Shown here: positions 36,046 to 45,537 of the stretch, piece by piece
How the letters are laid out: each line of letters begins with the position of its first letter
Numbering within the stretch: position 1 is the stretch's first letter
From: Pedobacter foliorum
GTDB lineage: Bacteria; Bacteroidota; Bacteroidia; Sphingobacteriales; Sphingobacteriaceae
DNA length: 64,000 nt
NCBI RefSeq assembly: GCF_013266735.1
Contig: NZ_JABSNU010000009.1
Location: 62,001-126,000 of the forward strand
Reading direction: 5' to 3'
Notes under the pieces: generated by a model
The model's input: the letters and a program-made list of their open reading frames with translations, nothing else
Databases searched by the model: none
Told to the model about the DNA's origin: nothing
Translations under genes and position numbers: made by a program

Positions 36046-37239
36046 TTATTTTTTAACAAATGCCTTTTTTAACACATCAAGATATCCCATTTTATATAAT
36101 GTATCAGGCTCCAGATAACTTCCTTCCGACCATTCATTCCAGGCGTTGATTGTAATCAATTTGCGTTGTTTTGGATGTTCATCTGCAAATACTTTTGCCT
36201 TTGCAACATACTTTGCAAACTTATCTGGAGCAGGGTTATTTATGTAACCGGTTCTATACGGGAACCTTGGATTCGCATCCCAACTTATTGTCAGATTAGG
36301 AAAATATGGAATCGTAAAATCTTTACTAAACCCCTGCCACATATTAGTAGACAAATCTGCCCATTTCTCGTAATCTCCATCTGGATTTTGTAAATGTGCC
36401 CAACAATAGTTGGTAAGGCTGTTAAAGCCAAAATACTCCATTACCTTATTCTGTGTTTCAATTTTTTCACCAGGCACTCCCGCAATACTCGATGGTAATG
36501 CCTGCCAAAGAATCCCTTGTAAATGCAGCCCAGGGAATCCAGCAGCAATGGTTTTTTGTCTGAAGTAATCTAAAGCTTCTTTAGTTTGCTCTGCACCTCC
36601 TAATCCGGCAATGAGCGTATGAAGTTCATAGATACAGAATACCGGGGCACCATTAATTTTGTAATAAGCAGGGTTTTTGAAGTACTTCTCTATTACACGA
36701 TCCACTACGACATTAAACTGCTTACGATCGACACTCCCCTTCCAAATCACAGAATCCTTTTTCGGGTTTTCTCGCTCCCAGTAAGTTGTAGCATCATGAT
36801 TGGCCCACATAAGGTAAAATTTCATGCGGTTTTTGTTAGCTTTTAAAAACCCTTCATTGATGCAATCTTCAAGGAAGGGTTTCCCCTCGTACCAATACCA
36901 ATCGAAAATAAATGTATTCACTCCGTGGTCAACAGCGGCAGTGATTTTTTTATCCATATCCTTTGGATTTGCCTCATCAAGATAGCCCCATAATGGAACT
37001 TTTGGTTGGGCATGTCCTTTATCTTTCGCTTTTGATTTGTAAATGATTTCCCATTCTCCTTTTTTCTCAGGAAATAAAAACTCAGCTCTGGGTTCATAAT
37101 GATAGGCAGGCCAATAAAATGCAGCCACATCATATTCCTGAGTAATTTTCTTTTTGATACTGCAAGATTGAAACATGGTAGAAACAACTAGACCTATTCC
37201 TAAAAACAAGACTAATCTTTTATAAGAGAATGATTTCAT
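36046..37239 (-). CDS. WbsX/GH99-like lipoprotein
   Basis: This 397-residue lipoprotein has a signal ending TMFQSC (Cys26). The rest is one WbsX-type barrel: VAAFYWPAYHYEPRAEFLFPEKKGEW at the start, DHGVNTFIFDWYWYEG in the middle and ITINAWNEWSEGSYLEPD at the end. WbsX-like domains occur in polysaccharide loci and are related in fold to GH99 endo-alpha-mannosidases. There is no CBM tail. It lies 17 bases after the GH106 gene and 5 bases before paralogue 2, so all four are one transcript. It may be a surface endo-enzyme that opens the polymer. Confidence 0.8.
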   Translation of the reverse strand: MKSFSYKRLVLFLGIGLVVSTMFQSCSIKKKITQEYDVAAFYWPAYHYEPRAEFLFPEKKGEWEIIYKSKAKDKGHAQPKVPLWGYLDEANPKDMDKKITAAVDHGVNTFIFDWYWYEGKPFLEDCINEGFLKANKNRMKFYLMWANHDATTYWERENPKKDSVIWKGSVDRKQFNVVVDRVIEKYFKNPAYYKINGAPVFCIYELHTLIAGLGGAEQTKEALDYFRQKTIAAGFPGLHLQGILWQALPSSIAGVPGEKIETQNKVMEYFGFNSLTNYCWAHLQNPDGDYEKWADLSTNMWQGFSKDFTIPYFPNLTISWDANPRFPYRTGYINNPAPDKFAKYVAKAKVFADEHPKQRKLITINAWNEWSEGSYLEPDTLYKMGYLDVLKKAFVKK

Positions 37240-37256
37240 TATGCTTATTGTAAATT

Positions 37257-40200
37257 TTAGTAAGGATTTATTTCAATTGATACGGGCCCGGTTAACCCTG
37301 ATGTATGAAGTGGGCTATCGGCATTGTATGGATTGATATAAGTCCAGGTTTTACGCTGATCTTCTGGTAATTTTAAATCGCCAATCAATCGGTTTACCCA
37401 GGTATTAACTACTTTTATTTCCAATTTATTTTCTCCTCCCATTACTGCATCAGTAATATCTACCTTATAAGGAGCAGTCCACACGCCACCAACATCTTTA
37501 CCATTAACTTTTATTTTAGCCAATGCGGTAACTGAGCCAAGGTTTAAGTAAATACGCTGTCCGGATTCAGGTTTCTTCATTTCAAATGAGGTATTGTAAA
37601 AGGCGCTTCCAGAATAGTGAGCTATTCTTTTATCAGGATGTTTTGACCAGTCTACCAGAGTTTTAAACACCACAGGTTCTTCAGGGCCTCTTCCTTCTTT
37701 ATCAAACTTAACAGTCCATGGATCGCTTAGTTTAACAACATTAATCGGCGAAGGGAAATTAACTCTCTTTTCCGTTGACGAATTGGTGAATGGGTTCTTT
37801 TTGAAGACCACAAAAGCACTTTCAAACGCATCCAGTTTTAAAGGAACAGATGTGGTAGTTGAAGTTGAGCTATATTCTGGTAGATCACGCATTTTTCCGG
37901 TTATGGCATTCCATAATTCAGGAGCTTTTCCAATAACACGGAAAGCTGGATTAATACTTATCGGCTTGTCGCTTTGATTAGAGACAAAATAGATTTCGCC
38001 CTCATTAACTTTTCTATGGATAAACAAGGCCAGATCATTATCAACTGTTTTAAAATCAGGAATTACGCCTATCTTATCTAAGGCTTGCTGTAAATCAAAC
38101 CCAGTCATTACTAAACCCTTACCATATTCATTTGTTTTAATGTTCTCACCATCAATTTTACCCCAGATTTCACCCGCAAGTTTTTTCACTTTCTCATCTG
38201 CGGTTGCATAGTTTTCTAAACTAGGTGAGTGTTTTGGTTTTGGGCCCAAAATCACTCCACCTGCTTTTACTAAACTTGCTATTTTTTCCAACAATTCTGG
38301 TCTCATGGATTCCAATGCTGGCAATACCAATACACGATAAGACATTCCATCAGGAAGCATAAATTTGCCGTCCTTAACAGATAAACGATTAATAATTACT
38401 TCGGCATTTATATAATCAAAAGAATAACCTGCGGGAAGTTTAGGATCTTGTACTCCTGTCATTTTTGGTGCATCCTCGCCAATAAAATAAGCTACATCAG
38501 CAACATATTTACCTTGTTGAAGCATAAAATTACAGCGTTTAAGATACTGGATAAACATATCCATATCGTAATACCAGGTATTAAAACGGTTAAATTCATT
38601 CCCAAACCAGGCATTAACGCCCGGTTTTCTATCTTCATAAGCCTGTTGAATATAAACGTGCAATAATGTATTGTTGATCCCTTCTGTAAAGAAACGGTCG
38701 CCGCGTTGTTTCATCATTGCAGGATACCTTCCAAAGGTATTTCCCGCAGCAGTAAACGACTCTGCTGAAACTTTTGTTTTACCATAAATGTGCGCTGCCG
38801 AAGATGCTGCTCTATTTTCGATATTACCAAGTTCTCCCTCACTCCAGAACTCCCCTGCAACCTCATCAGACTGGCCTCCATACTGAAGAAACTCTCCAGG
38901 AAAACCCCAATGTCCATAGTTTTCTAGCCATATATTTAAACCATGCTTATGACTTATGTCACGTAATCCACCTACATATTCATAAGCAACATTATCAGCT
39001 ACAAAACGTCTCAAATCCCATAAGAAACGATCTGATTTATCCTGACTCCCTACCACATGACCATACATAACAGGCATTAATGGCATTGGGTCATAGCCGT
39101 AACGTTTTTTAAACTTTCCAATAAAATCATCCGTCCAGTTTTGCCCACCCATCTCATAACTATCCTGAACCGCAACTTTCCATGTTTTACGATCTTCAGC
39201 AGGTATACGTCGTTGAATTTCGCCCATAAATGCATCAAAGTGTTTTAACACATGCTCATGGTTCATTTTATCGATCTCTAATCCAGTTCCTTCCGGAGAT
39301 GCCGGGCCATTTTGAACACCTGTCGGCAACATTCCTGTACGCATAACAATCCATTCGCCCTCCGGCACATCCCATGTAAGCGTTCCATCGGCCGACAAAT
39401 TTGAGCTGATATCTTTAATTGAACCTTCTTCTACAAGCAAGGCTTTATCCGTTACTTCTTTTTGCTGAGCCCATTGATATTCATGCCAGTATGGAAGTGG
39501 CGTTGGGTGCATTTTAGCCAATGTTTTCTCTACAAAGCGTTCAACTTTAGGCACCGATGATATTTCTACTTCAGCAATAGCTGCATCATTTGATTGATTG
39601 GTAATCGTTAAGCGGAAAGCCTTTGAGGTTATTGCATCAAATGAAATAATAACAGGGGCAAACTGCGCAAAACCTACATTAAGCGCATTGTTGCTACGAT
39701 CTAATCTGAACTGTTTTACCTCACGATAAGTACCATTATCCAATGCTTCTATCTTCACATCCATACTCATGTTCTTTTTTGAAGGATGAATAGTTAAGCT
39801 TCTGGCAGTATAATTTTCTTTAGCAGTGATGTTAATCACAACAGGTTTACCACCAGGTAATGCAGCCTCTGTCTGCTTATTTTTATCAAGGATATTTCCT
39901 ATATTTTGAATGGCAGGTTCTGAAGTAATAACAGGTTTTAAATCTGCAATGCTACTTCCATATCCTTTAGGCGCTTTAAAAGCCAGCAACTTTACATCTT
40001 GAAAACTGCCTTCAGGTCTTTCAAGTTTTTGCGAAATCTTTGCAGGCCCCTTAAATACTGTTTCTGAAGATGCCAGATAACGCATTGCCTGTTCAGGTTT
40101 AACCCATGGACCACCTGATTGGCTCCAGCCCGGACTATTAAACATTCCTATTTCTATACCTAGTTCAGACGCTGTTTTTAAAGCAGTATGGGTAATATCC

Positions 40201-40544
40201 CACCATTCATCAGAAAACAATTTCACTTTTCCATAAGGCACCTCTCCGGTTAAACCTATATTCCCAATAAAAGCACGATTTATACCTACCGCTTTCATTG
40301 CTTTTAAATCGTTTATTACCCCTTGCTTAGAGATATTGTCGGAAATCCAATACCAATAAACACTGGTTTGTATGGTATCTGGAGGAACAATAAAGCCACT
40401 CTCAACTTTAGTAAAAGCAATTTCTTTATTTGTACTTGAACAAGCTGCAATAATTAAAATTAATACCGGCAGGACAAAGCGGGCAAGGTGTACCCATACA
40501 GGTCCATGAAAAGATCTGATGTTAGAATTCATAAATGGTTTCAT
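37257..40544 (-). CDS. GH106 alpha-L-rhamnosidase lipoprotein
   Basis: This 1095-residue lipoprotein has a lipobox ending IIAAC (Cys35). The GH106 catalytic barrel starts with TSVYWYWISDNISKQGVINDLKAM. It holds AFIGNIGLTGEVPYG, MFNSPGWSQSGGPW, WLENYGHWGFPGEFLQYGG and DEVAGEFWSEGELG, with Glu561 and Glu565 as candidate catalytic or Ca-site acids. The C-terminal beta-sandwich (RIYLNLGSVTALAKIKVNGKDVGGVW) is standard. Known GH106 enzymes remove rhamnose from rhamnogalacturonan II side chains. It leads a four-gene leftward unit with promoter copy 3. Confidence 0.88.
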   Translation of the reverse strand: MKPFMNSNIRSFHGPVWVHLARFVLPVLILIIAACSSTNKEIAFTKVESGFIVPPDTIQTSVYWYWISDNISKQGVINDLKAMKAVGINRAFIGNIGLTGEVPYGKVKLFSDEWWDITHTALKTASELGIEIGMFNSPGWSQSGGPWVKPEQAMRYLASSETVFKGPAKISQKLERPEGSFQDVKLLAFKAPKGYGSSIADLKPVITSEPAIQNIGNILDKNKQTEAALPGGKPVVINITAKENYTARSLTIHPSKKNMSMDVKIEALDNGTYREVKQFRLDRSNNALNVGFAQFAPVIISFDAITSKAFRLTITNQSNDAAIAEVEISSVPKVERFVEKTLAKMHPTPLPYWHEYQWAQQKEVTDKALLVEEGSIKDISSNLSADGTLTWDVPEGEWIVMRTGMLPTGVQNGPASPEGTGLEIDKMNHEHVLKHFDAFMGEIQRRIPAEDRKTWKVAVQDSYEMGGQNWTDDFIGKFKKRYGYDPMPLMPVMYGHVVGSQDKSDRFLWDLRRFVADNVAYEYVGGLRDISHKHGLNIWLENYGHWGFPGEFLQYGGQSDEVAGEFWSEGELGNIENRAASSAAHIYGKTKVSAESFTAAGNTFGRYPAMMKQRGDRFFTEGINNTLLHVYIQQAYEDRKPGVNAWFGNEFNRFNTWYYDMDMFIQYLKRCNFMLQQGKYVADVAYFIGEDAPKMTGVQDPKLPAGYSFDYINAEVIINRLSVKDGKFMLPDGMSYRVLVLPALESMRPELLEKIASLVKAGGVILGPKPKHSPSLENYATADEKVKKLAGEIWGKIDGENIKTNEYGKGLVMTGFDLQQALDKIGVIPDFKTVDNDLALFIHRKVNEGEIYFVSNQSDKPISINPAFRVIGKAPELWNAITGKMRDLPEYSSTSTTTSVPLKLDAFESAFVVFKKNPFTNSSTEKRVNFPSPINVVKLSDPWTVKFDKEGRGPEEPVVFKTLVDWSKHPDKRIAHYSGSAFYNTSFEMKKPESGQRIYLNLGSVTALAKIKVNGKDVGGVWTAPYKVDITDAVMGGENKLEIKVVNTWVNRLIGDLKLPEDQRKTWTYINPYNADSPLHTSGLTGPVSIEINPY

Positions 40545-40590
40545 TTGGTTGTGTCAATAGTTCTCTTTAAAAAACTATTAGTTAATCTAC

Positions 40591-40635
40591 CAATACTATT
40601 AATTATTTTAATAATCAGCAACCTGTACTATACTG
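40591..40635 (-). promoter_or_regulatory. PUL regulon promoter/operator, copy 3 (GH106 unit)
   Basis: Leftward, CAGTATAGTACAGGTTGCT (40617-40635) overlaps the -33 TTG (40619-40621). A 20-base spacer leads to TAGTATTG (40591-40598). The likely start of transcription is about 40 bases before the GH106 ATG. Homology with copy 4 extends over about 65 bases, including the spacer end and the region downstream of the -7 box. Confidence 0.65.
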
Positions 40636-40653
40636 CTCTGCATTGTAACTTTT

Positions 40654-40661
40654 AGGTTGCT
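40654..40661. repeat. Distal arm of an inverted repeat around promoter copy 3
   Basis: AGGTTGCT here is the exact inverse of AGCAACCT at 40617-40624, 29 bases away. It gives the operator a second, oppositely oriented half. A shorter version, CAGGTT at 52575-52580, is found at copy 4. This second arm overlaps the end of the SusD gene of the neighbouring unit. Confidence 0.35.
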
Positions 40662-40662
40662 A

Positions 40663-42429
40663 TTAATCTAACCAACCTGGGTTCTGCCAATTCTGCCCTG
40701 TAAGATTAATCATCTTGTCAACCTCAGCCTGATCTATTGGATACAATAAATATTTAGTAGACCAAGCGTTCCTATCCGCAAATTTGAACCGGCTATAAGT
40801 AAGGTTTGAACCTGTTTTGGTAATTCTAATTCCTGTGACTATTTTATCCGTTTGATCCAGAATTTTCCATCTCCGAACATCAAAAAAACGATGCTCTTCA
40901 AACGCAAATTCAACACGTCGTTCATTACGATATTTTTTCTCAAATGCCTCTTTAGACATCCCAGAAGAGAAAGCAGGCATACCAGCCCTTGCACGAACAA
41001 TACTTACAGCCTCACGCGCGCTCATCGTAAGTCCACCTGAAGACACAGAGACATCTGGCCCAGCCGATTGATATGCAGATTCTGCAAAGTTCAAATAAAG
41101 TTCTGCCAAGCGAAATAATCTAATAGAACCATCAGCATCATTATTAATTCCAGATTTGTAATTATTAAACTTACGTAGATAATATCCTGTGCGGGTGTGT
41201 TTCCTATCGGTTTCTGAAATACCTTCAGTGCCTCCCACAAATGATTCAATTTTCTTTCCATTAGGATCGTTCAGATTCCTTACTGCTCCATTATAGTATA
41301 TAGACGCATAAAATCTTGGATCGCGACCATTATATGGATTATTTGGATCATAACCGGATGCTGCATTTAAAACAGGCACAAGTTTATTTGCATCGGTATA
41401 ACTTGTTATTGGGGCCTCACCATTTGCCATCTCATAACTATCAACCAAATCCTGACTTGGACATGGACCAGTTCTCTCTAATCCGGGAGTTGTTGGCATA
41501 CCAGCCCATTTCCACACCTGCATTTTTGTACCACCCTGATAAATTGTTTCTTTATCTGTTGATCTCTGATCGTTAGATCCGATAAGATTGTAATAAGCAT
41601 AGGCATTCTGCGCTATATCTGCCCCAGGAGTCTGATTAAACAGTTTATAATCATTTGCCAGACATTGGGCTAGTGCCTCGGCATTTATAGCTGTTGCATC
41701 TGCCCAAGTGTATGTGCCATCCGACCATAAGGGGCTCGCCGCGTAGGTTATTGACTGAGACTTAATGGCATAAGCCACTGCACGGGTCATGATTCCGTAT
41801 TGATTATCATAAATATTCCATGAAAAACCTTCACGTGTTGCCGGATAAGAGAGGGCTTTATCACAGTCTGCCTGGATAAGTTTTACTACGTCTGAAAAGC
41901 TTGATTTTTTATCTTTAGAAAAATCATGATTGATATCTAAAGGCTTCTCAAAAATTGGCACACCTCCATAACGTTTAATCAGTTGCAGATAATAAAGTGC
42001 ACGTAATGTATGTGCCTGTGCTGTCCACGCTCCTTTTTCTGCATCAGTCGCAAATGCAGTTGCTGTTTTTATATTTTCTATAAATACGTTGCACTTACGA
42101 ATTCCCTCATAAAGCTTTGACCATGGACTTCCATCTGCTGAGTATCGGGGATAAGATGCAGAAGTAATAGATCCGCTATACCAAATTGCATAATTTGATT
42201 CCGAAGAATTATCATCAGCATCCTGAGCTTCATCTGTATAAGAGGACCTGTCCATGTATGGAGTCGGGGAAAACCCATAGCATGAATTAAGGTATCCTCT
42301 TGTTCTGTTATAGTCGCTGAATATCTGTTCCATAGATATGCGGCCGTCGGTTGGTAAATCTAATTGCTTGTTACAAGAAAAAAATGTTCCTGCAATAATT
42401 ATGATTATAAATTTTCTATACTTTCTCAT
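40663..42429 (-). CDS. SusD/RagB-family lipoprotein (pair 2)
   Basis: This 588-residue outer-membrane lipoprotein has a signal ending GTFFSC (Cys19). Family landmarks are MEQIFSDYNRTRGYLNSCYGF, WTAQAHTLRALYYLQLIKRYGGVPIF, LFRLAELYLNFAESAYQSAG and ERRVEFAFEEHRFFDVRRWKIL. It lies 12 bases after its SusC and closes the five-gene leftward unit. It resembles the SusD at 45538 closely in order of motifs, so the two pairs are a tandem duplication that has diverged. It binds glycan at the mouth of SusC. Confidence 0.9.
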   Translation of the reverse strand: MRKYRKFIIIIIAGTFFSCNKQLDLPTDGRISMEQIFSDYNRTRGYLNSCYGFSPTPYMDRSSYTDEAQDADDNSSESNYAIWYSGSITSASYPRYSADGSPWSKLYEGIRKCNVFIENIKTATAFATDAEKGAWTAQAHTLRALYYLQLIKRYGGVPIFEKPLDINHDFSKDKKSSFSDVVKLIQADCDKALSYPATREGFSWNIYDNQYGIMTRAVAYAIKSQSITYAASPLWSDGTYTWADATAINAEALAQCLANDYKLFNQTPGADIAQNAYAYYNLIGSNDQRSTDKETIYQGGTKMQVWKWAGMPTTPGLERTGPCPSQDLVDSYEMANGEAPITSYTDANKLVPVLNAASGYDPNNPYNGRDPRFYASIYYNGAVRNLNDPNGKKIESFVGGTEGISETDRKHTRTGYYLRKFNNYKSGINNDADGSIRLFRLAELYLNFAESAYQSAGPDVSVSSGGLTMSAREAVSIVRARAGMPAFSSGMSKEAFEKKYRNERRVEFAFEEHRFFDVRRWKILDQTDKIVTGIRITKTGSNLTYSRFKFADRNAWSTKYLLYPIDQAEVDKMINLTGQNWQNPGWLD

Positions 42430-42441
42430 TGTAATAATTAG

Positions 42442-45400
42442 TTAAAAAACAACATTTACGCCTACGTTATACACCCTGTAAACAGGAAAGGAAGTGTAGC
42501 CTCCACCTTCCGGACCAAAATCTTTAGATTTCATTTTATCCCAGGTAACCAAATTTTGCCCGCTAAGTAAAAACTTGATTTTGTCCGCAGAGATGGCTTT
42601 AGAAAGTGATTTAGGCAGGGTATACGACAATTCCACATTTTTCAGCCTGATGTAGGACCTGTTATATTTATAGTAATCATTCGCTTCGTGGTTTACAGAT
42701 TTAACCAAAGAAAGTGCAGGCGAGGTAATTAACTCCCCATTATTAAAGCGTTCCTCTGTCCATGCGTTTTGATGTAATGCACCGTATACACCATCAAAAT
42801 CTGTTTCCCAAACTCCTTGTCCACCAATCATTGAGGAGTACTGGCCAATGCCTTGAAATAAGAAATTAAGGTCAAAGGATTTAAAAGTTATACCGCCCGA
42901 TATTCCGTAAGTGAGCCTTGGCAAAGCTCCTGTGCCTACTGGAGCTTTGTCTGCTTCGTTGATTAAGCCATCATTGTTTAAATCCTGATACTTAAGGTCT
43001 CCCAAACGTGGTGTACCAAATCCATAAACGAGTTTATTATTGCTAAGTTCCTGCTGAGTATTAAAGAAACCATTACCATTACTATAATCAACCAGATAAC
43101 CAAATCCTTGCCCGTAAGAATATCCTTCCTGCTGAGTTCTATAAGCATAATCGGCATTTCTAAGTGGCTCATTTATCTTGATCACGTTGTTTTTTGCATA
43201 TCCAAGCAAGCCACCTAATGAAATTTTCAAATTGCTATTAATGGCTTTACTGTAACTGGCAGTTACTTCATAACCTTTATTCTCAAAAATACCTGAGTTC
43301 GTTTGCGGATAATAGTTTAGCGGAATTCCCTGATAGGTTGGAATTGCAGAAAAGGCACTCACTACCATATTGTCCATTCGCTCTTTGAACACATCCAAAG
43401 AAAAAGAAAAGGCGTTAAATAATCCTAGATCCAAACCGTAGTTCTGTTTTTTAGAAATCTCGGCCTGTATGTAAGGATTCCCGACTTGCCTTTCGTTAAT
43501 AATATACTGTAGCGAACCAATTGGTCCGCCCCCATTAACGGTTACATTATCAAGATAGGCAAATCGACCTAACCCACTTTGATCATTTGCTGTTTTACCA
43601 TAAGATGCCCTTAATTTAAGATTGCTTAACCAGGTTGCGTCCTTCATAAAACTTTCGTTTGACACCTCCCATGCAGCCGACACTGCAGGAGTATATATAA
43701 AGCGGCTTCCTCTGGCGTATTGTTCTGAACCAGAATACCCTACATCAAATTTAACGTAGTATCTATTATCATAATTGTAGTTTGCTTCTGCTCCTGAACT
43801 TACACGATTGTATGGAAGCAATCCTGGAGAACCTGTATCTGCCTTGGTAAGATTTTGAAAGAACATATAAGCCATTCCACTTACATGGTGTTTTCCAAAA
43901 TCTCTGGCATAATTTAATGCTCCGTTGTAAGTAAGATGATAATAATAAGAATGGCCTTTACTATACGCTAATGGCGTATTATTTTGCTCACCTTTTTTAT
44001 TAAACACGAGCTCATCAAGATTGCTGGTTCTCATCCAACGTTCGTAGTCCTGAGTTGTACTCAGACTACCTACTGCGTTTGTTTGATAGGCTACTATACC
44101 GGTTAGATTTAATCCTTTAGTTAAGAACCCCATATCCAAATCGAGACCGAATTGAGAAGTGATGTTTGTAACAGTATGCCTAACATAACCGGAACGATTA
44201 AGCATTCCAAAAGTAGGTGAACCGACTCTTTCGGTAGTAATAACCTTACCATCAGGAGTTAGTGGACCATAAACTGTTGGCGGAATTTGAAACAAACTAC
44301 CATAGATCGTTGAGTTTCCTGAACCTGGTGTACGTTCTCTTTTTATGTTACCACTTAAACGAATAAATGCTTTAAGATATCGATTAAGGCTCATATCAAC
44401 ATTACTGCGATAGTTAACCCAGACATTATTTGCATTAGGGTTATACTTGTCCTGATCTGTGATAAACTGCCCTCCCTGATGCATGAGGTTGATATTGGAA
44501 TAGAATTGAACCTTATTATTTCCACCGGTCACATTTACACTAGCTCGCTGCATTGCGGCATAGTCTTTAAAATAACTGTCATACCAGTTGTTATTGGGAT
44601 ACAGGGCATTACCGCCTATACGGTAGTTTTCGATTTGCTGGTCAGTAAATACTTTCCCTTTTCCATCATTAACTGATGCCTGATTTCTAAGCCCTGCATA
44701 TTCAGCCGCGCTATAGAAAGTCGGCGTAGTTGTTACCTGTTGTATGGACTGATCAAAGCTTGTTTTGATTTTGACGTTACCTTTTATACCGCGTTTGGTG
44801 GTAATTACAATTAGTCCGTTTGCACCCTGGATGCCATAAAGTGCTTGCGTAGATCCATCCTTTAAAACAGAAACAGATTCGATCTCATTTGCACTGATGT
44901 AATCGAGTGTTTGATTGCTGTTATACGCACATATAATTCCATCAATAATTACAAGTGGTCCGTTACCTCTAGCAGCTGAAAGCCCCCTTATGTAAATATT
45001 AGTGTTTGCTCTTGACAGTTCTGAATAGGTTTCTTGTGTGGTTAAACCGGCAAAACGACCGGCAAAAGTTTGGGTAAGATTTGCTACGGGAGATTTTTCA
45101 AGTTCCTCGCCGGTAATTGTCGATACCGATCCGGAAATTTCATGTCGTCGTTGTGATGTGTACCCGAGTTGAACCACTTCATCTTTTTTATGCCCATCGG
45201 GTTTTAGCTCAACATCAATCTGTGTTTTCCCATCGGCGACTATTTTTTGTGTAGCATATCCGCTGTAAGAAAATATCAAGTGGCTATTTGCATCCAGAAT
45301 TATGGCATACTCCCCGCTTGCATTTGTAGAAGTCCCTGTTTCCCCATCTGTAGAGTTTATCGTTACACCGGCAAGGGGTCTTCCAAATTCATCCTTCACT

Positions 45401-45516
45401 ACACCTTTCACAGAGACCGATACTTCCTGTGCGCTGACGCCTGTTCCAAAAGAAAGCAAGAGTGCCAGCAGCAATGTTATTTTGATCATTAATTTATGTA
45501 TCATCTGATTTATCAT
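42442..45516 (-). CDS. SusC/RagA-type TonB-dependent receptor (pair 2)
   Basis: This 1024-residue outer-membrane importer has a signal peptide (ITLLLALLLSFGTGVSAQ), then a carboxypeptidase-like domain (VKGVVKDEFGRPLAGVTINSTDG). The plug has VVQLGYTSQRRHEISGSVSTITGEEL, PLVIIDGIICAY and LYGIQGANGLIVITTKRG, and the barrel ends YNVGVNVVF. It has no STN domain, so it does not signal to the FecR of this locus. The gene starts 21 bases after the upstream SusD, in the same transcript. The plug motif IICAY differs from the common DGVP form, a hint of changed specificity. Confidence 0.9.
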   Translation of the reverse strand: MINQMIHKLMIKITLLLALLLSFGTGVSAQEVSVSVKGVVKDEFGRPLAGVTINSTDGETGTSTNASGEYAIILDANSHLIFSYSGYATQKIVADGKTQIDVELKPDGHKKDEVVQLGYTSQRRHEISGSVSTITGEELEKSPVANLTQTFAGRFAGLTTQETYSELSRANTNIYIRGLSAARGNGPLVIIDGIICAYNSNQTLDYISANEIESVSVLKDGSTQALYGIQGANGLIVITTKRGIKGNVKIKTSFDQSIQQVTTTPTFYSAAEYAGLRNQASVNDGKGKVFTDQQIENYRIGGNALYPNNNWYDSYFKDYAAMQRASVNVTGGNNKVQFYSNINLMHQGGQFITDQDKYNPNANNVWVNYRSNVDMSLNRYLKAFIRLSGNIKRERTPGSGNSTIYGSLFQIPPTVYGPLTPDGKVITTERVGSPTFGMLNRSGYVRHTVTNITSQFGLDLDMGFLTKGLNLTGIVAYQTNAVGSLSTTQDYERWMRTSNLDELVFNKKGEQNNTPLAYSKGHSYYYHLTYNGALNYARDFGKHHVSGMAYMFFQNLTKADTGSPGLLPYNRVSSGAEANYNYDNRYYVKFDVGYSGSEQYARGSRFIYTPAVSAAWEVSNESFMKDATWLSNLKLRASYGKTANDQSGLGRFAYLDNVTVNGGGPIGSLQYIINERQVGNPYIQAEISKKQNYGLDLGLFNAFSFSLDVFKERMDNMVVSAFSAIPTYQGIPLNYYPQTNSGIFENKGYEVTASYSKAINSNLKISLGGLLGYAKNNVIKINEPLRNADYAYRTQQEGYSYGQGFGYLVDYSNGNGFFNTQQELSNNKLVYGFGTPRLGDLKYQDLNNDGLINEADKAPVGTGALPRLTYGISGGITFKSFDLNFLFQGIGQYSSMIGGQGVWETDFDGVYGALHQNAWTEERFNNGELITSPALSLVKSVNHEANDYYKYNRSYIRLKNVELSYTLPKSLSKAISADKIKFLLSGQNLVTWDKMKSKDFGPEGGGYTSFPVYRVYNVGVNVVF

Positions 45517-45537
45517 TGATTCTATTAAAAACTATTA

